NCBI RefSeq assembly: GCF_003751085.1
Contig: NZ_RJJY01000001.1
Location: forward strand, 992,001-1,056,000
DNA from: Micromonospora sp. Llam0
Lineage (GTDB): Bacteria > Actinomycetota > Actinomycetes > Mycobacteriales > Micromonosporaceae
Direction: 5' to 3'
Length of the DNA: 64,000 nt
How positions within the stretch are numbered: position 1 is the stretch's first letter; the number at the start of each line of letters is the position of its first letter. Made by a program: the position numbers and the translations under genes. Shown piece by piece: positions 32,859-40,373 of the stretch. Under the pieces are notes generated by a model. That model had not been told where the DNA came from, searched no databases, and saw only the letters and a program-made list of their open reading frames with translations.

Positions 32859-33799
32859 GCCACCATCATGCCGGTTGCCGCGACCCGGTCGGTCACCGGT
32901 GGGCGTTCCCGCAGGTCGGCGCGGAAGCTCCCCGGGCTGCACCCCACCTCGCGCTGGAAGAAACGGCCGAAGTTCGTCGGCTCGGGGAAGCCGAGCCGCG
33001 CACCGATCTGGGCCACCGGCAGGTCGGTCGCCGCGAGCAACCGTTTGGCCTGCAGGGCCACCCGGTCGTCAATCACCTGTTTGGCGGTCCGCCCGGTCAC
33101 GGTGAGGCTGGCCCGGGTGAGGGTGCGGACCGCGCAGGACAGCCGTTCGGCGTACTCCTCGACCCGTCGGCTGCGCGCGTGGTCCCGCTCCACCTCGGTT
33201 CGGAACCGCCGGAAGGTGTCCCACCTCGACGAGCCGGCCCCGGGTGCCTCGTCCGCCGATGCGGGATCGTCACCGGGGTGGTCATCTGCGGTGGGGGCAC
33301 CGAACGCCGGCGGGGAGCCGTACGGCAGCAGAGCGATCCGCAGCAGCAGGACCCGCAGTTCATGGCGGAGGAGTTCGTCGACGAGCGCCGTCCGCTGGGG
33401 CCGCTGGCTGTCCACGACGAGTTGGCTGACCTCGTTGATGATGGCGTCGGCGTCCTCGCCGGTGAGCTGCCAGTGGGCGAGGGAGGTGGGCCGGTCCGGC
33501 ATGCCTGGTGCGGCGGTCCATCGCACCAGAATCGCGTCCAGACCGTGCTGTCCGCCGGCCCGGACGACCTGCCCGGCGTGGGCCCACAGCAAGGTGCCGG
33601 GTCGGCACGGGTACGCGACGAAGTCGATCTCGTGGCTACCGTGACCGGCGGTGACCAGTAGCAGTTCGTCGTGGGGGAGCAGCCGTGGTCGGGTTGATTC
33701 GGCGGCAGTCGGACTGTCACTGAGAGTAGTCGCATTGATCGCTGGCTCCCGGGGATCCGGGTCGGACATCCGGCGGGCGAGCTGATCGGGCTGAACCAT
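32813..33799 (-). CDS. AraC-family transcriptional regulator
   Basis: The product is 328 residues from the ATG at 33799 (MVQPDQLARRMSD); the 37-codon upstream extension overlaps a terminator hairpin and is rejected. The N-terminal cupin-like sensor is seen in LLPHDELLLVTAGHGSHEID and LWAHAGQVVRAG. The C-terminal double HTH has the second motif LPVAQIGARLGFPEPTNFGR with FFQREVGCSPGSFRADL, the AraC signature. The first HTH is VEEYAERLSCAVRTLTRASL. The insert between domains is Asp/Ala/Pro-rich. The 3' end overlaps the Rrf2 gene by 46 bp. The target genes are unknown. Confidence 0.88.
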   Translation of the reverse strand: MVQPDQLARRMSDPDPREPAINATTLSDSPTAAESTRPRLLPHDELLLVTAGHGSHEIDFVAYPCRPGTLLWAHAGQVVRAGGQHGLDAILVRWTAAPGMPDRPTSLAHWQLTGEDADAIINEVSQLVVDSQRPQRTALVDELLRHELRVLLLRIALLPYGSPPAFGAPTADDHPGDDPASADEAPGAGSSRWDTFRRFRTEVERDHARSRRVEEYAERLSCAVRTLTRASLTVTGRTAKQVIDDRVALQAKRLLAATDLPVAQIGARLGFPEPTNFGRFFQREVGCSPGSFRADLRERPPVTDRVAATGMMVACRSPRAATTRYEQR

Positions 33800-33894
33800 C
33801 GGTTTCGACGGTAACCGCAGCGCGCCGCAACCGCACCTCGGTGGCCGGGCGCATCCATCCCGACCTCCCGGCCTGCGCCGGGGCACACCAGCGG

Positions 33895-33923
33895 CGGGAG
33901 TACGGCGCATCGCCGTACTCCCG
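33895..33923 (-). terminator. Hairpin terminator after the SsgA-family gene
   Basis: CGGGAGTACGGCG (33895-33907) and CGCCGTACTCCCG (33911-33923) form a perfect 13-bp stem around a 3-nt loop, 54 nt beyond the stop of the SsgA-like gene. It has the I-shaped, T-less form common in actinobacteria and separates that gene from the AraC gene. Confidence 0.75.
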
Positions 33924-33976
33924 TCACGCGAAACAGCCGTGGTCCCCGCCGGGTCCGGCGGGGCCGGCCGTTCCGA

Positions 33977-34408
33977 TCAGCGCCCGGCCAGCAGCCGGTT
34001 CACCGCGGTGTCCACGTCCAGGTGGTCGGACTCGCGACCGCGGGGCACCACGACGTAGGTGCGGCGCAGGAAACGGACCAGCACGCTGCGCGGCACCTCG
34101 AACAGCGCGTTGCCGTCCGGGGAGCTCAGCGCGAGCGCGACGAAGTCGCCCCGGGGAGTCGCCCAGGGCCAGACCCGGACGTCGCCGATCCCGGCCGGTT
34201 CGTCGAGACCGGTCACCAGAAGTTCGCGGGCGAACGACCAGCTGACCGCTTCACCGCCGGCTGACTCCGCGTGGAAGAGCACATGGACCGCGTACGGATC
34301 ACTCGGTTCGTAACGCAGGCTGGCTCGTACCGGCAGCGCGGTAGCGTCAGGCGCGATGAGCCGTAGTGACGTCTCGACCTCGACGGTCGTTGGTCGGATG
34401 ACACTCAT
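33977..34408 (-). CDS. SsgA/SsgB-family sporulation and cell-division regulator
   Basis: The product is 143 residues from the ATG at 34408 after a GGGGGGAG site. Family motifs are VRASLRYEPSDPYAVHVLFH, VSWSFARELLVTGLDEPAG with IGDVRVWPW, ALSSPDGNALFEVPRSVLVR and FLRRTYVVVPRG. SsgA-like proteins occur only in morphologically complex actinomycetes; SsgB recruits FtsZ to future septa during sporulation. The length and the conserved C-terminal acidic end fit an SsgB-like member, but the exact subtype is not proven. It supports assignment of the host to sporulating actinomycetes. Confidence 0.9.
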   Translation of the reverse strand: MSVIRPTTVEVETSLRLIAPDATALPVRASLRYEPSDPYAVHVLFHAESAGGEAVSWSFARELLVTGLDEPAGIGDVRVWPWATPRGDFVALALSSPDGNALFEVPRSVLVRFLRRTYVVVPRGRESDHLDVDTAVNRLLAGR

Positions 34409-34534
34409 GGACGTTCTCCCCCCGGCACCGCTGCGGGACGCCCGCCCCGCTTTCCCCATACTCCGGCCTTGCATTTGACTACGCTCCGTCTATCGCTGAT
34501 CTCACCCAGTAGAGGGAAGCGGTTCCGGGATGCA

Positions 34535-34553
34535 CTAAAAAAGTCCTTTTTAG
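34535..34553. promoter_or_regulatory. AT-rich palindrome between ssg and PGPGW genes
   Basis: CTAAAAA (34535-34541) and TTTTTAG (34547-34553) are perfect inverted arms separated by AGTCC. Such an A/T-rich palindrome is exceptional in this GC-rich window. It lies in the 270-bp divergent gap between the SsgA-like gene and the PGPGW membrane protein gene, where an operator for either or both is expected. Confidence 0.45.
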
Positions 34554-34678
34554 ATAACTTGTCCGGATCTGCTGAGGTACTGGGACGTGCCCGGCGTCGG
34601 GTGGTTCAGACGTCGACTCACTCCGGTAACGTCCAGTGGTGCCCTGTGGTGACGGGGCGGGCGACAATGAGGGGCAAA

Positions 34679-35278
34679 ATGGCCATAAAACCCTCCTCCG
34701 CCAAGCGGATGACCGAGAATTCAACACCGGGTCATGCGCCGTACGACCCGGCGGATGAGACTGTCGGACGCGCCGAGTCGGGGGGAGACCAGGTGGGGAG
34801 TGACCCGATCGGACGTCAGGGTGGGAGCGGCGCTCCGGTCGCAGTCACCGATCGTCCCGAACCGGAGGCACCGCGTACGTTGTCCGGGTTTCGCCAACGG
34901 ATCCGGGTGACCCTCGCCCTGATCCGCTCCAATCCCACCGGCCGGATCGCCTTGAAGGTCGGCGTCGGTCTGCTGGGAGCCCTGATTGTCGTCCTCGGCC
35001 TGGTGCTGATCCCGCTGCCGGGGCCGGGCTGGCTGATCGTCTTCGGCGGACTGGCGGTCTGGGGTGTGGAGTTCCACTGGGCCAAGCGGCTGCTCGCCTT
35101 CGCCCGACGCCATGTCCAAGGGTGGACCCGGTGGGCGACCCGGCAGAGTTGGCCGGTGCGGCTCGGCATCGCCGGGGTGGGCCTCGTCTTTGTCGCGGTC
35201 GTGGTCGTCGTCTCGCTGAAGATCGGCCTCGGCATCGACGTGATCGCCAGCTTCCTGCGCTACCTCGCCACCAACTGA
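34679..35278 (+). CDS. PGPGW-motif (TIGR02611-type) membrane protein
   Basis: The product is 199 residues from the ATG at 34679 with GAGGGG 4 nt upstream; an ATG 10 codons later is an alternative. The N-terminal 75 residues are polar and disordered. They are followed by a helix IRVTLALIRSNPTGRIALK, then VGLLGALIVVLGLVLIPLPG with the signature PGPGWLIVFGG, a basic segment (EFHWAKRLLAFARRHVQGW) and a last TM helix (IAGVGLVFVAVVVVVSL). The family is membrane-located with unknown function in actinobacteria. It is followed 60 bp later by tRNA-Val. Confidence 0.85.
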   Translation: MAIKPSSAKRMTENSTPGHAPYDPADETVGRAESGGDQVGSDPIGRQGGSGAPVAVTDRPEPEAPRTLSGFRQRIRVTLALIRSNPTGRIALKVGVGLLGALIVVLGLVLIPLPGPGWLIVFGGLAVWGVEFHWAKRLLAFARRHVQGWTRWATRQSWPVRLGIAGVGLVFVAVVVVVSLKIGLGIDVIASFLRYLATN

Positions 35279-35338
35279 GCCGACCGCGACCCGGATGTGC
35301 GCCCGGGCGGGACGATCGGGTACAGTCATCCGCGCTGA

Positions 35339-35413
35339 GGGCGATTAGCTCAGCGGGAGAGCGCTTCGTTCACACCGAAGAGGTCACTGGTTCGATCCCA
35401 GTATCGCCCACCA
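35339..35413 (+). tRNA. tRNA-Val (anticodon CAC), CCA encoded
   Basis: The cloverleaf is complete: acceptor GGGCGAT pairs with ATCGCCC, the D-loop is TTAGCTCAGCGGGAGAGC, the anticodon stem CTTCG/CGAAG encloses TTCACAC with anticodon CAC (reads GUG, valine), and the T-arm is CTGGTTCGATCCCAG. The discriminator A is followed by an encoded CCA at 35411-35413. Confidence 0.97.
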
Positions 35414-35420
35414 TCTATAC

Positions 35421-35468
35421 AGCCAGTAGAGGCACCCCGGACCGGGGTGCCTCTACTGCTGACTGGCT
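35421..35468 (+). terminator. Terminator hairpin after tRNA-Val
   Basis: A near-continuous stem pairs CAGTAGAGGCACCCC (from 35424) with GGGGTGCCTCTACTG (to 35458) around GGACC. A further outer pairing AGCCAGT/ACTGGCT extends it to 35468 as an alternative structure. It begins 8 nt after the tRNA 3' end. Confidence 0.85.
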
Positions 35469-35580
35469 TACCTCGGCTCCTTGTCCGTCAGCGGATCGTC
35501 AGCGACACGTCCGGGCAGGGCGCTGGTCCGGCGGCGCGGTCCCCGGACCAGGTTTGGTCTTGGGCTCGATGTTTCGACTG

Positions 35581-35862
35581 CTATCGGTAGATGTTCGTGC
35601 GGTGGTCGATCCGGACGACGTTGACGATCCTGTGCTCCTCGTCGACGGAAAGGACGACACGGTATTCACCCCGACGTGCTCCTCGAAAGCCGTCTAGTTC
35701 GTCTCGTAGAGGCTTGGACACGCGCCACGGGTCCTCCCGCAGTGGCCCGTCAAGGAATTCATATACAGCGAAGGCAGCGGCCTCCGGGAGACCTCGAGGT
35801 GGTCCAACCCGCAACGCGCGGGACGCCCCTGGTGACAGCCGTACGTCATAGCGATCGCTCAC
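35581..35862 (-). CDS. RelE/ParE-family toxin
   Basis: The product is 93 residues. The RelE-type fold is indicated by an N-terminal SDRYDVRLSPGASRAL, the helix AAFAVYEFLDGPLREDPWRV and the catalytic-strand region RGEYRVVLSVDEEHRIVNVV ending RIDHRTNIYR. Arg, Tyr and His in these strands are typical of ribosome-dependent mRNA interferases. The start codon overlaps the stop of the antitoxin gene (ATGA), with the antitoxin first as usual for this class. Confidence 0.9.
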   Translation of the reverse strand: MSDRYDVRLSPGASRALRVGPPRGLPEAAAFAVYEFLDGPLREDPWRVSKPLRDELDGFRGARRGEYRVVLSVDEEHRIVNVVRIDHRTNIYR

Positions 35863-36152
35863 AACTCGTCAGCCTCGTCGCGGCGCCGAGCCTCAAGCGC
35901 TACCCGAGCATCGGCGAGTGTGTGGTAGCGACCCTCCTCGATGTCCCTCGCGCCTTCCCTGATGTCCTCGAGCGCGCCAGGTGTCGCGAGGATCTCGCGG
36001 GTCATCTGGAGAGACTCGAACTCGTCTACGGAGATCACCATGACGTGGGGCTTGCCGTTCCGGGTCACCACGACTCGATCGTGGGTGGCCGCGACCTCGT
36101 CGGCGATCGCGGAGAACCGGGTCTTGACCTCGTTGAGCGGAAGAATCGTCAT
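35859..36152 (-). CDS. Phd/YefM-family antitoxin
   Basis: The product is 97 residues from the ATG at 36152; the 49-codon upstream extension has no family features. The N-terminal dimerisation and DNA-binding part MTILPLNEVKTRFSAIADEV, then VVVTRNGKPHVMVISVDEFE, is diagnostic for Phd/YefM. The acidic C-terminus (EEGRYHTLADARVALEARRR) would wrap the toxin. The promoter has TAGAAT 7 nt before the ATG, implying a leaderless message, and two TTGACCA repeats 12 bp apart around the -35 as likely autoregulatory sites. Confidence 0.9.
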   Translation of the reverse strand: MTILPLNEVKTRFSAIADEVAATHDRVVVTRNGKPHVMVISVDEFESLQMTREILATPGALEDIREGARDIEEGRYHTLADARVALEARRRDEADEL

Positions 36153-36159
36153 GACCTGA

Positions 36160-36188
36160 ATTCTAGTTGACCATAATCTTGACCACAA
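36160..36188 (-). promoter_or_regulatory. Promoter and operator of the RelE/Phd module
   Basis: On the minus strand the promoter is TTGTGG (36183-36188), a 17-bp spacer, TAGAAT (36160-36165), then 7 nt to the ATG at 36152. Two 7-bp direct repeats (TTGACCA on the plus strand at 36167 and 36179) lie inside the promoter, which fits repression by the antitoxin complex. Confidence 0.65.
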
Positions 36189-36258
36189 GGCTCCGGTGCT
36201 GCTTCCGGTGCTGCGTTCCCGGTGCCGGAACCCGCCGTCCGGGCGCTGCGGCAGGTGA

Positions 36259-36289
36259 GGTGCGGCCGACCCGACGGGTCGGCCGCACC
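36259..36289 (-). terminator. Terminator of the secreted repeat-protein gene
   Basis: Perfect 14-bp arms surround the 3-nt loop GAC (GGTGCGGCCGACCC with GGGTCGGCCGCACC), starting 23 nt after the stop codon at 36313. The strong T-less hairpin lies between this gene and the downstream toxin-antitoxin promoter. Confidence 0.8.
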
Positions 36290-36312
36290 CGGTGATCATC
36301 GACAGTGACCGG

Positions 36313-37164
36313 TCAGGTCGCGCAGATCGCGTACGCGCGGGTGTACCAGTTGCCGGGGATGCCGGTCGGGTCCTCCAGCGAGATGTCGACGGCGCTGGTC
36401 AGCGCGGCGTCCGGGTAGACGCCGGCGTGGATCGCCTGGCCCACCCCGCCGGTGATCTCGGCACCCAACCCGTGCAGCCGCTTACCGGCCGGGCACGAGG
36501 CACCGACCACCTTGTCGGCCGAGTTGACCGCCGCGGTCGCGGTGACCAGTTGGAGTCCGGGCAGCGGGTTGGCGCAGACACCGTACGACCAGAGGCTCCA
36601 ACTGCCGGCGTAGCCGGCCTCGTCCTCGTAGCCGGTGACCGTGGCACTGGTCAGCGCCGAGTTCGGCCGCAGGTCGTCGATCACCACGTTGCCGGCACCG
36701 TTCAGGGTGCGGGCACCGACGCTGATCAACTGCTTGCCGGCCGGGCAGCTCGCCGTCGCGGCCTTGTAGCTGTCGGAGTTGCTGGCCGTCTGGAAGCTGA
36801 CGTACTGCAGCCCGGCCGGGGCCCGGCCGCAGATGCCGTACGCGTGTACCCGCCAGTTGCCGGCGTAGGCGCCGTTCTCCGCCGCACCGGCGGCGAACCG
36901 GTCGCTGCTGCCGAGCGCCTGCAGCCGGGTGAACCCGACCTGCCGGCCGCCGCCGTTGACGTAGCCGCCGCCACCGAGGATCCGGGTGCCGGCCGGGCAG
37001 ACCGCGAGGGCCTCCTTGCTGCTGGTCGAGTCGAGCGCGCTGACGCCGCTGACGAAGACCAGGCCGGGCACCGCCGACGCCGGAGCGGCCACCGCCACCC
37101 CGACCAGGGTGCTGCCCGCCACCACCAGCGCGGCCAGCGCCAGGCGTACCAGTCGATTGTTCAC
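36313..37164 (-). CDS. Secreted protein with three CPAG repeats
   Basis: The product is 283 residues from the GTG at 37164 after GGGGAGAG. The signal peptide has LVRLALAALVVAGSTLVG and ends ASA near residue 32. The mature protein consists of three repeats of about 75-80 residues. Each has C-P-A-G-(T/K) near its start (CPAGTRILGGGGYVNGGG, CPAGKQLISVGARTLNGAG, CPAGKRLHGLGAEITGGVG) and ends with a G-x-W-x5-Y-x-(I/V)-C-A/G-type motif, giving two cysteines per repeat. The function is unknown; an extracellular binding or surface role is likely. The repeat pattern suggests disulfide-stabilised β-modules. Confidence 0.8.
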   Translation of the reverse strand: MNNRLVRLALAALVVAGSTLVGVAVAAPASAVPGLVFVSGVSALDSTSSKEALAVCPAGTRILGGGGYVNGGGRQVGFTRLQALGSSDRFAAGAAENGAYAGNWRVHAYGICGRAPAGLQYVSFQTASNSDSYKAATASCPAGKQLISVGARTLNGAGNVVIDDLRPNSALTSATVTGYEDEAGYAGSWSLWSYGVCANPLPGLQLVTATAAVNSADKVVGASCPAGKRLHGLGAEITGGVGQAIHAGVYPDAALTSAVDISLEDPTGIPGNWYTRAYAICAT

Positions 37165-37648
37165 TGTGCTCTCCCCTCTCGTGGGATCTGACACAGCTGG
37201 GAGCACGGCGCTGCCCGGCCGCCAACAACTTCCCGCTGCAGACATCCTGGTGGCGTCCGCGTCGGGCGTTGACGTTGATCCACTACGCCTGGTCGACTCG
37301 ACACGCCGACGCCCAGTCAGCTGACCAGCATCCGATCCCCGCCCGTCTGGGCGTCACCGGTTGCGGTGGCGTGGCCCCAGCTGCGGCAGCCAGTCCTGCG
37401 GGGTGGTCGACCGGGTGGCTGGTCGTTGCCATCCGCTGGTCGGATCGGGATTGCGGGGTGCCCAGGTACGGGGCGGGTCCAGTCGGGCTCTTCTGATCTG
37501 GAGGAGATCGCGGTGGATCCCTTTGATAGAAAAATCGGTAACTACTCATCTTGTCGTAGCTGGTTATCCGACGCGGTGAGAACCAGTAGCGTGGCAGGAG
37601 GTGTGATCCGGGGTGTGATCGCGTTTCCGTGCGACGAGGAGGTTCGGG
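37165..37648. other. 484-bp intergenic region with XRE promoter
   Basis: No convincing gene is visible. Near the right end, TTATCC (37564-37569), a 17-bp spacer and TAGCGT (37587-37592) form a plausible promoter for the XRE gene at 37649, and CTGGTT/AACCAG arms overlap the spacer. An AT-rich patch (about 37518-37550) lies upstream of it. The left part holds the promoter of the secreted repeat protein. Confidence 0.5.
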
Positions 37649-38863
37649 ATGGACCCCATGCCTGGGTTGACCTTCGGGCAGCGTCTGAAGGTCTACCGCG
37701 AGCGATCCGGTAAGACCCGAGCAGTGCTTGGTGGCCTCGTCGGTCGCAGCGCCGAGTGGGTCAAGGCAGTGGAAACCGATCGGATCCTGCCGCCGCGCGT
37801 ACACATGCTGGACCGCATCGCCCGTGTGTTGAAGGTGGATGTATCCGCGCTTGTCGGGGAGCTGGGCGGCCGCTCAGCTGCGGTGAATGGGCCGGAGCAT
37901 CCAGCATTGGCGTCGGTCCGCGACGCCGTGAATCGCTCGGCTCTGTCCAACGACATCGCACCACTACTGTCGTTGCATCAGATCCGCGGACGTCTCGCGG
38001 CGGCGTGGCGGGCACGCCATCAGGCGGCCGACCACCGTACGGTGCTCGGTGCTCTGCTGCCGGAGCTGTTGCGGGACGCGCAGCGTGCGGCGTTGACGTA
38101 CCAGGGCGACGAGCGACGGCAGGCGCAGGCGCTGCTGTCTGAGGTGCTAGGGCTGGCGCAGATGTTCCTGGCCTACCAGCCTGCGGCGGAACTCCTGTGG
38201 CGCGTCGCGGACCGTGCGATGGTCGCGGCTCAGGAGTCGGGAGATGCCGAAGCGTTGGCGTGCGCTGGCTGGTTCCTGTGCCAGGTGCACCGGGACGCGG
38301 GGGACTGGGACACCGCAATGGCGGTGACGCTGGATGTCGTTTCGACATTGGAACCGCAGGTGGCCGAGTCGAGCGCGAACCTGCTCGCGCTGTGGGGAGC
38401 GCTGAACTTCGAGGCCGCCTACACCGCCGCCCGTGCCGGCGAGGAAGGCCGTGCCTGGCGTTACTGGGACCGCGCAGACCAGGTTGCTCAGCGACTTCCA
38501 CAGACCTTCTACCAGCAGCAGACATCGTTCTCCCAGATCATCATGGGCGTTCACGCGGTGACGGTGGCGGTGGAGCTGCAGAAGTCCGGCGAGGCGGTGC
38601 GGCAGTCACGACGAATCGATCCTGCGGCAATCCCGTCGCGGCCGCGTCGAGCCCGACATCTGATAGAGGTAGCCCGTGGTCATCACGGCAAGGGCCACAC
38701 TGAGGCGGCTGTGGCAACTCTGCGGCAGGCGTACGAGTCGGCACCGGAGACGATTCGCTTCAACGGCTACGCCCGGCAGATCACCCTCGACCTGCTCGAC
38801 GGGCCACGGGCGATGCGGGATGAGGCCCGTGACCTTGCGCTGAAGGTTGGCTTGCTCGCGTAG
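37649..38863 (+). CDS. XRE-family regulator with TPR-like C-terminus (paralogue 1)
   Basis: The product is 404 residues, ATG after GAGGAGG. The N-terminal HTH (about 9-65) reads LTFGQRLKVYRERSGKTRAV, then LGGLVGRSAEWVKAVETDRI and LPPRVHMLDRIARVLKVDVS. The rest is a helical repeat region (ALTYQGDERRQAQALLSEVL, AEEDG-like turns, AYTAARAGEEGRAWRYWDRA) of the kind that binds small molecules or peptides in actinobacterial XRE regulators. Its HTH core SGKTRAVLGGLVGRSAEWVKA-type sequence is nearly the same as in the next gene, so both may read the same operator. No small DUF397-type partner is adjacent. Confidence 0.85.
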   Translation: MDPMPGLTFGQRLKVYRERSGKTRAVLGGLVGRSAEWVKAVETDRILPPRVHMLDRIARVLKVDVSALVGELGGRSAAVNGPEHPALASVRDAVNRSALSNDIAPLLSLHQIRGRLAAAWRARHQAADHRTVLGALLPELLRDAQRAALTYQGDERRQAQALLSEVLGLAQMFLAYQPAAELLWRVADRAMVAAQESGDAEALACAGWFLCQVHRDAGDWDTAMAVTLDVVSTLEPQVAESSANLLALWGALNFEAAYTAARAGEEGRAWRYWDRADQVAQRLPQTFYQQQTSFSQIIMGVHAVTVAVELQKSGEAVRQSRRIDPAAIPSRPRRARHLIEVARGHHGKGHTEAAVATLRQAYESAPETIRFNGYARQITLDLLDGPRAMRDEARDLALKVGLLA

Positions 38864-38950
38864 CTCGCCGTGAGCGCCGGCAATCACGACGAGCGGTGTT
38901 GACTGCGGCGACGCGGGACCAGGTACCGTCTGGCATGGCGGCGCGCCGGG

Positions 38951-38990
38951 AGGTAGAGGCCCCGACCGCGCCGCCGCCCAGCCTCTACCT
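38951..38990 (+). promoter_or_regulatory. Leader hairpin before XRE paralogue 2
   Basis: AGGTAGAGGC (38951-38960) and GCCTCTACCT (38981-38990) are perfect 10-bp inverted arms with a 20-nt loop. The downstream arm ends directly against the ribosome-binding site GGGGAG of the gene at 39002, so the hairpin could influence translation. TTGACT at 38900 upstream may be part of the promoter. Confidence 0.45.
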
Positions 38991-39001
38991 GGGGAGACAT
39001 C

Positions 39002-40189
39002 ATGGATACGTTCGGATCACGGCTGCGGACATTTCGCGAACGCAGCGGTAAGACCCGGGCCGTGCTCGGCGGCCTCGTCGGCCGTAGTGCCGAGTGGGTC
39101 AAGGCCCTCGAATCCGGTCGGTTGCTTACACCCCGGCTGCCGATGCTGCTGCGGCTCGCGGAAGTCCTGGACATCGACGACCTGTCCGTGCTGACGGGAG
39201 ATCAGTCTCTTCCTGTAGCCTCAGTCACCCGTGCCGGCCACCCCGCCATCGACAGCATTGCTGCGGCAATGCACCGAACCACCCTTCCGGTCGGTGATCC
39301 GTTGGCGGCCGCTGCCCTTCGTGCTCGGGTGGACCAGGCGTGGACCGCCTGGCATCACGCCAGTGCTGAGCGGACTGCGGTTGCCGCGCTGCTGCCCAGG
39401 CTCCTTGTCGATGCCCGGCTCGCGGCACGTCTTCTCGACGGCGCCGATCGTCGACAGGCTGCGACCGAACTGGCTCGGGTCTACCATCTGGTGCAGTTGT
39501 ACGCGGCGCACCAGCCACAGCCACAGCTGGTCTGGTTGGCGGCCGACCGGGCGATGCTGGCTGCCCAGGATGCGGACGACCCTGGCGCGATAGCTGCTGC
39601 CGCCTGGTACTACGCCCACGTGTATCGCTCCGATGGGCAGCCCGACGCCGCCGAGCAGGTGCTCGTGGACGCTCTCGATCTGTTGGACGGCAGCGGTGGT
39701 GACGATCAACTAGCCAGGTGGGGACAGTTGCAGCTGGGCTTGGCCCTGGGCCATGCACGAGCCGGCCGGGCCGGGCAGGCCTGGCGCTACTGGGATTCGG
39801 CGGATTCCGTCGCACGTCGGCTGGGTACCGGGTACGTGCACCCGTGGTTGATGTTCGGTTCGGTGGTCGTCGACGCTTTCGGGGTGACTATCGGAATCGA
39901 CCTTGCACGCCCGGGCGAGGCGGTGCGCCGGGCGACGGGGGTCGATTACTCGGCGTTGCCGTCACGGACCCGGCGGTCCGGTGGACTGATCGACGCCGCT
40001 CGGGCGCATCTGATGCGACGGGACGAGGTAGCGGTGGTGCATCTTCTGGGCCGGGCCCTGCGCGAGTCGGTAGAAACTGTCCGCCACCAGCCGCACGCCC
40101 GGGGCATGGCCATGGAATTGGTAGGGCGAACCGGCGTGGTGGGCGAGGACGCCCGGGAACTCGCGCTGGCGATGGGAATCGATTGGTAG
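39002..40189 (+). CDS. XRE-family regulator with TPR-like C-terminus (paralogue 2)
   Basis: The product is 395 residues, ATG after GGGGAG. The HTH (about 4-58) contains RSGKTRAVLGGLVGRSAEWV, identical over its core to paralogue 1. The helical C-terminal domain carries LVQLYAAHQPQPQLVWLAAD, AAAAWYYAHVYRSDGQPDAA and GLALGHARAGRAGQAWRYWD, each alignable with paralogue 1. The two genes are tandem with a 138-bp gap, which suggests local duplication. Similarity extends more weakly to the XRE genes of the cassettes at 40849 and 56880. Confidence 0.85.
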   Translation: MDTFGSRLRTFRERSGKTRAVLGGLVGRSAEWVKALESGRLLTPRLPMLLRLAEVLDIDDLSVLTGDQSLPVASVTRAGHPAIDSIAAAMHRTTLPVGDPLAAAALRARVDQAWTAWHHASAERTAVAALLPRLLVDARLAARLLDGADRRQAATELARVYHLVQLYAAHQPQPQLVWLAADRAMLAAQDADDPGAIAAAAWYYAHVYRSDGQPDAAEQVLVDALDLLDGSGGDDQLARWGQLQLGLALGHARAGRAGQAWRYWDSADSVARRLGTGYVHPWLMFGSVVVDAFGVTIGIDLARPGEAVRRATGVDYSALPSRTRRSGGLIDAARAHLMRRDEVAVVHLLGRALRESVETVRHQPHARGMAMELVGRTGVVGEDARELALAMGIDW

Positions 40190-40249
40190 TTGTACCTGGG
40201 GTACAGATTGTCCCTCTTGGATGACCGGCCTGCTCATAGCGTGGTGTGT

Positions 40250-40373
40250 GGGCCCGACGCCGTACCCGCGATCGCCCTTTTCGCGCGTCGGGCCCGCCTA
40301 GCGGCGGCGGCCCAGGGTCGACACGGAGAGCCACCCCGGGTCGCCGCCCTCCACATGCCATGAGGGGGACATC
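40250..40373 (+). promoter_or_regulatory. Conserved structured RNA leader, copy A
   Basis: Three nested or consecutive stems are visible. P1 pairs GGGCCCGACGC (40250-40260) with GCGTCGGGCCC (40285-40295), 11 bp. Inside it P2 pairs GCGA (40268-40271) with TCGC (40281-40284). P3 pairs GGCGGCG (40303-40309) with CGCCGCC (40342-40348) and encloses the conserved GGAGAGCCACC. A TAGCGT box ends 7 nt before P1, so transcription may start at its first base. The same structure, with compatible base-pair changes, precedes the second cassette. Confidence 0.65.

Noticed and set aside
35339..35413. tRNA-Val as an attachment site for an integrated element
   Set aside because: No integrase gene and no duplicate of the tRNA 3' end was found in the window. 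The island idea is kept only as a hypothesis.
37361..37713. Open frames in the gap upstream of XRE paralogue 1
   Set aside because: No ribosome-binding site, no recognised motif and mixed third-position composition; treated as intergenic.
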